This document shows positions 35,743 to 46,422 of a stretch of DNA of 64,000 nt, one piece after another. Each line of letters opens with the position of its first letter. Position 1 is the first letter of the stretch. A program made the position numbers and the translations under genes. Below the pieces are notes generated by a model. The model saw only the letters and a program-made list of their open reading frames with translations, was not told the origin of the DNA and did not search any database. The DNA comes from Sorghum bicolor (lineage: Eukaryota > Streptophyta > Magnoliopsida > Poales > Poaceae). Location: positions 16,671,344 to 16,735,343 of the forward strand of contig NC_012877.2 of NCBI RefSeq assembly GCF_000003195.3, read 5' to 3'.

Positions 35743-37805
35743 AATTATAAAGCTAGAGGAAGGCATTGGGTGCTTGATAGTGGGTGCACACAACACATGA
35801 CCGATGATGCAAGAATGTTCAATTCAATCAATCCAAATGATGAAAATGGTGTTGATAGTATCACATTTGGTGACAATGTCAAAGGGCTCGGTAAAATTGC
35901 TATATCCAATGACTTGAGCATCTCCAATGTGCTACTAGTAGAGAGCTTGAATTTCAACTTACTATCCATAGCTCAACTTTGTGATCTTGGTTTCAAATGC
36001 ATATTTGGAGTTGATGATGTAGAGATCATAAGTGTAGATGGCTCTAACTTGATATTCAAAGGCTTTAGATATGAGAATCTGTACTTGGTTGATTTCAATG
36101 CTAGTGAAACTAAATTGTCAACATGCTTGCTCACTAAATCTAGCATGGGTTGGTTATGGCATAGAAGGCTTGGTCATGTTGGTATGAAACAATTGAACAA
36201 GTTAGTCAAGCATGATCTTGTTAGAGGCTTGAAAGATGTAACATTTGAGAAAGATAAGCTTTGTAATGCATGTCAAGCCGGAAAGCAAGTTGGCAACACT
36301 CATCCAAAGAAGAGCATCATGAGCACATGCAAGACATTTGAGGACTTATTTGGACCAACCACATACACAAGCATTGGTGGAAATAAATATGGATTTGTGA
36401 TAGTGGATGATTTCACAAGATACACTTGGGTATTCTTTCTTAGTGACAAAAGTGATGCCTTTGCAACCTTCAAATCATTTGTCAAAAGAATACACAATGA
36501 GTTTGAAATAACCATCAAGAAAGTGAGAAGTGACAATAGAAGTGAATTCAAGAATACAAGAGTTGATGAGCTTTGTGAAGAATTTGGAATTAGGCATCAA
36601 TTCTCGGCCAAGTATAATCCACAATCAAATGGTCTTGTTGAGAGGAAGAATAGAACCTTGATTGACATGGCAAGATCAATGTTGAGTGAGTACAATGTGA
36701 GTCATTCTTTTTGGGCCGAAGCAATCAACACGGCTTGCTACTATAGCAACCGACTCTATTGTCACCCGATGATGGAGAAGACACCATATGAGCTCTTGAA
36801 TGGAAGAAAACCCAACATTGCATATTTTTGAGTTTTTGGTTGCAAATGATACATATTGAAGAAAGGCACTAGATTGAGAAAATTTGAAAAGAAATGTGAT
36901 GAAGGCATCTTGCTTGGTTACTCCGCTGCTAGCAAAGCTTATAGAGTTTGGAATTTGGCTAGTGGTACTCTTGAAGAGATGCATGATGTTGAGTTTGATG
37001 AAACCAATGGCTCTCAAGAGGAAGATGAAAATCTAGATGATGTGAGAGGCACTCAATTGGCCGATGCAATGAAGAAAATGGACATTGGTGATTTAAGGCC
37101 TAGAGAGGTGATTGATGTTGAAGATGACAAAGATCAAGTGCTTCCTACCTCTAATGTGCAAGCTAGTGGTTCTCATGATCAAAATCAAGCTAGTACAAGT
37201 GGTACACAAGTGCAAGATGAACAAGCTAGGACATCATCTCATGATCAACCAAGTGCAAGCAATCAAGTGCAAATACTCCAACCAACAAACATTGCAAGAG
37301 ATCATCCATTGGATCATATCATTGGTGATATTCAAAGAGGAGTGCAAACTAGATCAATATTAGCATCATTTTGTGAGAATTTCTCCTTTGTGTCTCACAT
37401 TGAGCCAAAGAAGATTGATGAAGCATTGAGAGATGTTGATTGGGTTAATGCTATGCATGAAGAGCTTAACAATTTCAAGAGAAATCAAGTATGGGAATTA
37501 GTTGAGAGGCCTAGTGATCATAATGTCATTGGTACTAGATGGGTCTTTCGCAACAAACAAGATCAAGATGGGGTAGTTGTAAGGAACAAAGCAAGATTGG
37601 TAGCACAAGCTATACTCAAGTTGAAGGTCTTGACTTTGGTGAAACATATGCCCCGGTTGCAAGACTGGAAGCAATTAAGATCTTGTTGGCCTATGCTTGT
37701 GCACATAATATCAAGTTGTATCAAATGGATGTGAAAACTGCATTTCTCAATGGCTATATCAATGAAGAAGTATATGTTGAGCAACCACCCGGTTTTGAAG
37801 ATGAC
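35743..37805 (+). pseudogene. Element 2 pol, 5' part: protease, integrase, start of RT
   Basis: The protease motif DSGCTQHM is near 35776. The integrase zinc site (HRRLGH ... CNACQ) is near 36160-36270, followed by the catalytic core with VDDFTRYTW, RSDN and NGLVERKNRT. The GKRKP-type linker is followed by the RT start (TRWVFRNK, MDVKTAFLNG). Damage: TGA near 36829, TGA at 36847-36849, and a one-base frameshift near 37610. The frame is cut at 37805 by element 3 and resumes at 51382 after the duplicated ATGAC. Confidence 0.92.
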
Positions 37806-39305
37806 TGAAAGAGCATCTAGGCCCCTAATGATTTCAGTGATTAATGAAAATGTTGATTACTGTGACTAACGTGTGTTTTGCAGAGGCAAAGTCATTAGTG
37901 AGGTCATGGTAATAGGTACTCGATGAACAGGGACGTACATGACTACTTAATAGTGGAAATCGTTTTGGTTTTCAAAGGATGGATGGACATCGTCAAGACT
38001 AGACTAGGTCTAAGTGCCATATGGTGAAGAAGGGCACTTAGAGTAGTTTAGGACTTTGTTTTCCTTTGACCGTACTATTAAGAGGGGCTTTGATCTAGTA
38101 GCTTGACTTAGGCAAGGCTTTAGGTTTAGGTATGGTGCACACTTGGTAAACCTAGCACTAGGAAGCTCAGAGATAGTCCTTAGATCGAGAGGAACAAACT
38201 TCGTTTTGAAACGGTCGCGATTCGACGGAGTTTGGGTGCCTAAGTAGGCACCGGACGCTGCACCAGACGCTCTGTGAGTGCATCCGTTGATGTCGTTAGC
38301 CGTTAGAGTGCTAAGTACCTAGGGTTAGGCACCGGACGCTAGCACCGGACGCACCGGGTAGCATCCGGTCCTAAACCTAGGGAGGTCCACAGAGTGACCA
38401 AGGTCACCGGACGCTAGCACTAGACTCGCCGGGTAGCGTCCGGTCCTAAACTCAGGGAGGTTGTAAAGTTCCTCCGAGCACCGGACGGTGACACCGGACG
38501 TACAGTTAGCCGTTGAGTGTCACCGGACGCTCGGTGCAGAGCGTCCGGTGACCCCGTTTTTAGTGTAAAACGGTTGGCCGACCCTTAGACTTCGTGGGGT
38601 GTATTTATACTCCACCTCGTCCATGGGAGGTCTCTTGCCCATTTGATCAGCTGAGAATCACCTTGTGGTGCAAGAGAGTAGCAAGAGCCTAGAGAGGATT
38701 GAGATTTGAGAGATTTCTTGTGAGAATCCTTCTCTAGTTGAATTCCAAGAGTCAAGTGTGCATCCACAACTCTCTAGTGCCTTGTTTGGGTCAAGTGAGA
38801 GTTCATTGCTTGTTACTCTTGGTGATCGCCATTACCTAAATGGTTTGGTGGTGATTGGAGGCACAAAGACCGCCCAAAGTTCTTGTGGGTGGCTCATGTC
38901 AAGCTTGTAAGCGGTTTTGGGTGATTCACCACGACGGAGTGTCGAAGAATCATCCCGTAGAGAGCACTTGGTCCTTGCGCAGACCAAGGGGGAGCAAGTC
39001 CCTTGCGCGGGTGCTCCAATGAGGACTAGTGGAGAGTGGCGACTCTCCGATACCTCGGCAAAACATCGCCGAGCATTTTCTTCTACTACTCCTTTACTTT
39101 CTAGCATTTACTTTGTGTTTTTACATTCCTAAAATTGCCATGCTAGAATAGCCATGCTAGAATAGGATTGGAACTAGGTTGCAAAACCTTTATCCGGTAG
39201 CTCTCTAGTCACACTAGGCACAAGGGGTTGAATTGGAGCTTATATGTTGCTTAAATTTTTAGAGAAACCCAATTCACCCCCCTCTTGGGCATCTTGATCC
39301 TTTCA
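37806..39305 (+). repeat. 5' LTR of Copia element 3
   Basis: The LTR is 1,500 bp, TGAAAGAGCATC...TTGATCCTTTCA, and is inserted in element 2 pol. The flanking duplication ATGAC lies at 37801-37805 and 51382-51386. CCGGACG/CGTCCGG motifs lie at about 38250-38555, with a TATA-like TATTTATA at 38602-38609. The last 806 bp match the truncated 3' LTR at 50567-51381. Confidence 0.95.
38602..38609 (+). promoter_or_regulatory. TATA-like box of element 3 5' LTR
   Basis: TATTTATA follows the CGTCCGGTGACCCCG motif by about 55 bp, as in the element 2 LTR. Confidence 0.5.
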
Positions 39306-39319
39306 ATTGATATCGGAGC
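39306..39319 (+). other. Primer-binding site of element 3
   Basis: TTGATATCGGAGCC directly follows the LTR and resembles TGGTATCAGAGCC (initiator tRNA-Met) with two or three changes. Confidence 0.7.
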
Positions 39320-39357
39320 CTAGTGCTCATTATTTAGGCTTCACCGCCTAGAGAAAG

Positions 39358-41826
39358 ATGTCTAACGGGGATGGGCCGCCACCCATGTTCGATGGGGATG
39401 ACTTCCCATATTGGAAAATACGGATGGAGTCATACCTTGAGGCATGTGACTCTTAGTGCCTAAAAGCCGCGACCGAAGGGTTTACCCCTACGGCAAAAGA
39501 CACCGTTCTTACTCCACAAGAACTAGAAAATGAGAAGTAGAATGCAAAGGCCAAAAACCACATCTTTAGAGGTCTTTGCAAAGAGGTGTTCAACCGCGTT
39601 CGGAACCACAAAACCGCCCATGCTCTATGGAAGGAACTTTGTGCGCTCCATGAGCGATCAAAGAGTGAACGTGAGGAACGCTATCATCTTGTGATGAACA
39701 AGCTTAATACATTTGAGATGCTTCCTAAAGAAAATGCTAATGAAATGTATTCTCGCTTGAATGTCATTGTAGAGGAGCTAAATGGACTTGGGCTCACTCA
39801 AATGAGTGCGGCGGATGTTGCAAGAAAGATACTATGTGTTCTCCCCATTGAGAAATATGGGCACATAGTAAACGTGCTTCATCAAGACGATCTCTCCACC
39901 GCTAGACCAACGTCCATATTGGGGAAGATCAATGCTTATGAGATGTACATGCACATGAACCCCCAAGATGGCTCGTCATCGGCGAAGAAGGAAAAGAAGG
40001 ACTTGGCCCTCAAAGCTTCTCACAAGGGTAAAGCCAAGAAGATTGAAGTTGATTCATCAACTTCAAGTGATGATGATGCATCCATTGCCCTCTTGGTGAG
40101 AAGAACCACCAAGATGTTGAAGAAGCTCAACAAGAATGGAGTCAACTTTGACTCCAAGAAGAAGAAGTTCTTCACAAGTAGCAAGAGAAAGCCCATCTCC
40201 AAGATGGATTGCTACAATTGTGGTGATCTTGGTCATCTTGCTCACCAATGTCCAAAGCCCAAGAAGGACAAGTACAAGAAGAAGAACAAAGAGCATGATG
40301 ACTTAAGTGATGAAGAGAAGAATGACAAGAAGCAATACAAGAAGAAAGTTGGCAAGAAGGAGTACCACAAGAAGAAGAATGGCAAGGCTTACATTGTTGG
40401 TGATTGGCTCACCGACATTGAAAGCTCAAGTGGTGACTCCTCCGGCAATGAAAGTGATGATGAGAAGGTTGCCGCCATTGCCATTGATGCTTCATCACCA
40501 TCATCTTCACCACCATCTACATCCTCTACACACCTATGCCTTATGGCTAAGGGTGACCGGAAGGTACAAAGTGAGGATGAGAGTAGTGAGAGTGATAGTG
40601 AATATGAATCACCATCTTATGATGAACTTGTAAAATTGCTAAACAAATACACAAAGGTCATAAGAAAAACTAGAAGTGAAAATGGGAAACTTGAACTTGA
40701 AAATGAATCACTTCTAGCAAAGCTTAAATCTAGTGATGAGCTTAGAGACCAAAATGAGATCATAACCACTAAACTCAAAAAGCTCAAACTCTCTTTAAAA
40801 GAGCTCAAAGAAAAACATGATAAACTTGAGAGTGTGCATGATGAGCTTATCACTAGACATAGAGCTTTGAAGGAAGAGCTAACAACTCTAAAAGCAAACT
40901 ATGACAACCTTGAGATAGCTTATGATCTTGCAATCAATGATACACATGTTGCTACTAACCATGTTGCTAAGCTTGATGTAGCCACATGTTGTGATGACTT
41001 ACTTGTGGAGAGCACAAGCAAATGTGTTGATTGCAAGGGCAAGAAAGTGGTAGTGGCTGAGAGCTATGAGGACACTATCAAGCTCAAGGAAGAAAATGTT
41101 ATGCTCAAGAAATAGTTGCTAGAGCAAGCCAAGCACAACACAATTGTGATTGAATCACTTGAACAAGACAAGAAGCTTGCGTATGAGAACAAGTTGCTCA
41201 AGGAAGAGAATCAATATCTCAAGCTTGGTTTGATGTATGACAAGCAAGAAGAAGATGAGTCATTCATCTTAGAAGAGTTAGCAAGCAACAATGACCCAAT
41301 CATCAAGAAGCTAACTCAAGAGAATAGCAAGCTCAAGAAAGAGAAGGAACATCTAACCAAGGGGTTAGCAAGGTTCACAAAAGGAAAGGACCTTCAAAGT
41401 GAGCTATTCATGAACATCGTCATGAAGATGGACAAGAGTGGGATTGGCTACAAGGCTCATCAAACAAAGCTCATCAAATCTCTAGCCACTCATGATCAAC
41501 CAAGCAAGCCAAAGCCAAAGAGATGCTTTGAGTGTGGACAAGAAGGACACTTTGCTCATGAGTGTGAGGCACCACTACCACCACCCTTACCCAAGCATAC
41601 TAGACCATTTGCCTTCAATGCTCACTACATTGTAAGGAAAGACAAGAGTGGCAAGGTCAAGGTTCGCTTCATGGGGCCACCCAACAAGCAAAGGCCAAAG
41701 AAGATTTGGGTGCCAAAGAAACTAGTAGAGAAGGTCAAGGGCCCTAAGCAAGTGTGGGTAAATCTCAAGCTTGATCTCTTGTGTGTAGGTGAACTACAAG
41801 ACCGGTGGATCACATTGGGTAATTGA
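39358..41826 (+). pseudogene. Element 3 gag with two zinc knuckles and a long coiled coil
   Basis: One frame runs from ATG 39358 to 41826, broken by three TAG codons (39454-39456, 39538-39540, 41113-41115). The N-terminus has PPMFDGDDFPYWKIRM and a UBN2-like capsid region. A CCHC knuckle (CYNCGDLGHLAHQC) lies near 40210. An acidic/basic spacer and about 300 residues of heptad-rich Glu/Lys/Leu coiled coil (40640-41400) precede a second CCHC knuckle (CFECGQEGHFAHEC) near 41525. This two-knuckle layout matches the Copia fragment at 8263-9640. Confidence 0.92.
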
Positions 41827-44800
41827 TAGTGGTTGTAGTCAACATATGACCGGAGATCCCCGGATGTTCACCTCACTTGATGAAGATGTTGACAACCAAG
41901 AGAAGATCACATTTGGTGACAATTCAAAAGGCAAGGTCAAGGGTCTAGGAAAGGTTGCTATTTCAAATGACAACTCCATCACCAATGTGCTCTATGTGCA
42001 ATCATTAAGTTTCAACTTGCTCTCGATTGGACAACTTTGTGATCTTGGCTTTGAATGTCTATTCAAGAAGAAGGAAGTAATAGTGACCAAGGAGGATGAC
42101 AATGAAATGGTATTCAAAGGCTTCCGACACAACAACTTATATGTAGTTGATTTCTCATCCGATGAAGTTGATGTCAAGACTTGCTTATTCACCAAGACCT
42201 CACTTGGGTGGTTGTGGCATAGAAGGTTAGCACATGTTGGAATGGGCACACTCAAGAAGTTGATGAAGAAAGAATTCATTAGAGGCTTGAATGATGTGAC
42301 CTTTGAAAAGGACAAGCTTTATAGTGCATGTCAAGCCGGCAAGCAAGTTGCAAACACCCATCCAACCAAGGCCTATCTCTCTACTTCAAGAGTGCTTGAG
42401 CTACTTCACATGGACTTATTTGACCAACCACATTTTCTAGTCTTGGAGGCAACAAATATTGCTTGGTCATAGTTGATGATTACTCCCGGTACACTTGGAC
42501 ATTCTTCTTGCAAGACAAGGCCGAAGTTGCATCAATTCAAAAAGTTTGCAAAGAATGCCCAAAATCAATTTGATTTCAAGATCAAGAAGATTAGAAGTGA
42601 TAATGGCAAAGAGTTTGACAACACCAACATTGAAGAGTATTGTGATGAAGTGGGAATCAAACATGAGTTCTCCTCAACATACACACCACAACAAAACGGG
42701 GTTGTAGAAAGAAAGAACTGGACATTGATCACCTTGGCAAGAACAATGCTTGATGAGTACAACACTTCGGATAAGATGTGGGCCGAGGCAATCAACACCG
42801 CATGCTATGCATCAAACCGGCTCTTTCCTCACAAGTTCCTAGAGAAGACACCATATGAGTTGCTCAATGGGAAGAAGCCCGATGTCTCATTCTTTAGAGT
42901 GTTTGGGTGCAAGTGCTACATCTACAAGAAGCGCCAACACTTGGGAAAGTTCCAAAGAAGATGTGACATTGGGTATATGGTTGGCTATTCATCAAAGTAC
43001 AAGGCATATAGGGTCTTTAACCATGCCACAAACATGGTTGAAGAAACATTTGATGTTGAATTTGATGAAACTAATGGCTCCCAAGGAGCAAGTGATAATC
43101 TTAATGATGTAGGTGGTGAACCATTGAGGGATACTATGAAGAATATGCCGATGGCGGACATCAAGCCTAAAGAAGATTATGATGTGCAAATCATTGAGCC
43201 ACCATCCACCTCACATGTACCACAAGATGAAGACAAGGATGTGAGAGATGCTCATGAAGACACTCAAGTCACTCATGAGCAAGCGGTGGCACAAGCACAA
43301 GATGTTGATGCTCCCCAAGCAACCCCTCAAGTGGCGCCAAGAAGATCATCACATCTCCTCCAAGATCACTCTCAAGATCTCATCATCGGGAGTCCATCAC
43401 GTGGTGTAACTACACGTTCTAGACATGCTTTATTTATTGAACATCACGCTTTTATCTCTTGAAGATGAACCAAAGACTATAGAGGAAGCTCTTCGTGATG
43501 CGGATTGGATCATTGCCATGCAAGAGGAGTTGAACAACTTCTCTCACAACCAAGTGTGGACACTTGAAGAGTGACCCAAAGATGCAAGAGTGATTGGAAC
43601 AAAGTGGGTCTTCCGGAACAAGAAAGATGATAAGGCAAAGTGGTGCGCAACAAGGCAAGGCTCATGGCAAAAGGCTTTTCACAAGTGGAAGGTCTTGACT
43701 TCGGTGAAACCTTTGCACCGGTGGCAAGACTTGAAGCAATCCGTATCCTACTTGCATATGCATCTAGTCATGATATCAAGTTGTTTCAAATGGATGTGAA
43801 AAGTGCTTTTTTAAATGGTTATATTAATGAGCTTGTCTATATTGAGCAACCCCCCGGTTTTGAAGACCCTAGGTACCCCAAGCATGTCTACCGGTTGTCC
43901 AAGGCTCTCTATGGTCTCAAGCAAGCTCGTAGAGCTTGGTATGAGAGGCTTAGGGACTTCCTCATTGAGAAGGGCTTCAAGATTGGGAAAGTTGACACAA
44001 CACTCTTCACCAAGAAGATGAATGGGGAAATCTTCATTTGCCAAGTTTATGTTGATGATATTATTTTTGGCTCCACTAATGAAGATTTTTGCAAGGAATT
44101 TGGTGATTTGATGTCCAAGGAGTTTGAGATGTCCATGATTGGCGAGCTATCCTTCTTCCTAGGATTTCAAGTCAAGCAAATGAAGGAAGGGGTCTTCATC
44201 TCTCAAGAGAAGTACACACAAGATCTTCTCAAGAGGTTCAAGATGATAGATTGCAAGCCAATCAAGACTCCCATGGCATCAAATGGGCATCTCGACTTGG
44301 ATGAGGGAGGTAACCCAATTGACAAGACTCTCTATCGTTCCATGATAGGAAGTCTACTCTACCTCACCGCATCTAGGCCCGATATCATGTTTAGTGTGTG
44401 TATGTGTGCTAGATATCAAGCAATGCCTATAGAATCTCACTTGATTGTCGTCAAGAGAATTCTTAGCTATCTAAAATACACACCTTGCCTAGGCTTGTGG
44501 TATCCCAAAGGTGCAAGATTCCAACTTGTAGGCTATTCCGATTCGGATTATGCCGGGTGCCGCATTGATAGAAAAAGCACATCCGGAGGGTGCCACTTCC
44601 TAGGTAGATCACTTGTCTCTTGGATGTCAAAGAAACAAAATAGTGTTGCTTTGTCAACAGCCGAGGCGGAATACATTGCCGCCGGTGCTTGTTGTGCACA
44701 AATACTTTACATGAAACAAACTTTGCTAGACTATGAAGTAGTACTAGACAAAGTACCTTTGTTGTGTGACAATGAAAGTGCCGTAAAACTTGCAAACAAC

Positions 44801-45106
44801 CCGGTTCAACACACCCGCACAAAACATATTGACATCCGCCATCACTTCCTTAGGGAACATGTTGCTAAAGGTGATATATCCCTAGAGAATGTGGGAATGG
44901 AAAATCAACTGGCGGATATCTTCACAAAACCCCTAGATGAAGCTAGGTTTTGTATATTGAGAAATGAACTTAATGTGCTTGATCTCTCTAACTTCACTAG
45001 ATGGTGTGTTGACCTTGTAAATAGCTTTTGTTTTGCATATCATGTATACCTAAAATACAACTACAAAAAAATTGTGAGTAGGGCTTGTCTAACATGGTTA
45101 AGATAA
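41783..45106 (+). pseudogene. Element 3 pol: protease, integrase, RT, RNase H (frameshifted)
   Basis: Starts in a different frame from gag. The protease motif DSGCSQHM is near 41825. The integrase zinc site HRRLAH ... CQAG is near 42220-42340. The core includes RSDNGKEF and NGVVERKN, with two compensating shifts at about 42420 and 42535. FIS-stop at 43460, TGA near 43573 and a shift near 43630 interrupt the RT N-terminus. From 43640 the frame is open: the GLDFGETFAPVARLEA and MDVKSAFLNGYI motifs, active site YVDDIIFG near 44047, then RNase H with TAEAEYIAA and DNESA, ending near DIFTKPLDE and a non-conserved tail. Not functional as it stands. Confidence 0.93.
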
Positions 45107-46422
45107 CCCCCGTGTGTGTGTCAAAAAGCTTAACCTTGGTTCAAACTTGACAAGTATTAGTTTACTTTCAAGTATTGCATTGCACCTCATATCATATGCA
45201 TGCTTGTTGGTTCACCATTTCTTTTCGGTTATGTTCTTGAGCATCTGCTATGTTCATCCATAGATATGGGGAGCATTCAAAGCTCATTATGATTTAAACC
45301 CCTAGCTTTATGGCCACACGATGCTCCTTGGTGTTTTCACTTGACTATTTTCATAAAAACTACTATGCCTAAGGCTAAATATTTGTGAAAATTTGAGGGT
45401 TTGAGAGAGGTCACTCATACCAGTTCCAATTTGTGCTTATTTGAGTCTTCTTGAAGTTGGAACTTGGTTGGGTAAAAGTCGGGCGAAGATCCATGCTAAA
45501 AAACAGGTCAGGAGTGCACCGGACGATGCACCGAACGCTCCTAAAGTGCGTCTAGTGTGGTGAGTCTGCTGGACAGCACTGACCGGATGCTGGAACAGTG
45601 TCTCTGTAGTGTCCGGTGGTCTGCCAGGCCTGCCCTAAGGCACCAGACGCTAAGTCCAGCGTCCGGTGGCCATGGTCCGGTGGTCGGGACTTTTGCGGAA
45701 CTCTCTGAGTTTAAGACCGATGGTCACGAGACGCGTCCGGTGCCACATTAAGACCGTCCGGTGACCCCGCGGTCCGCGGATATAACCCCACAACCCCGTC
45801 TGTTTCGCCCAGTGTTCTTTTCCTCACCCGAGCCCGCGTATCGCCTGCGTCATGCTCTAACTCAGCGAAACCGCCGCCTCCGGCGTGTTCCTCGAGTTTC
45901 CTCCAGTGGATCTTCTTCCCCCGCGCAAGATCTGCTCCAAGGACCTCCTCCCTCCCTTCTCCTCGCGCAGGGAATCTTCTCTCATGTGGATTCGAAGTTT
46001 GGGGTGAGTTCTTTGTTCCTCGCCCACAAGGTGTTTGTCTTTATGTCGAAACAAATCTGAATGTTGTTTTTGACGACGTTCTCATTTGTTTTCTCATTGT
46101 AGCACCTTGAGGAGTCGATTCGTGTTCTCCGGTGGTTTGCAATCAAGATCTCTCGTCTGGATCGCGTCTCGTCATTGGATCGTAAGCAGTTCGTGCTCGT
46201 TCCTTATCTATTCTTGCGATCTATAGGGTTTTCTCATCTCTAGTCATTATGTTTGCTTATGTATACCCTAACTATTCCATCTCTTACAGCGCGTTGGTCT
46301 TTTTTGGCAGTTTGTCAGTTGCAGTTGAACTCGAGGCCAAGCCCGCGAGTACGGATTAAGGCCAAGCCTCTTGAGTGTTAGTTGCTTAGTTGTTCGCAGT
46401 GGTTCAGGGGCAGTTTCTTGCA
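45107..46422 (+). promoter_or_regulatory. Putative internal promoter and spliced leader of the third ORF
   Basis: About 45510-45765 carries a CACCGGACG / GTCCGGTG motif array like that in both Copia LTR families. It ends in GTCCGGTGACCCCG, followed by ATATAAC at 45780-45786. The next 600 bp look like a plant leader. One good candidate intron is 46004-46102 (GTGAGT...TTGTAG). A second is 46182-46289 (GTAAGC...TTACAG, with branch-like CTAAC near 46269). An ATG opens the third ORF at 46423. The promoter role is inferred from layout only. Confidence 0.45.
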
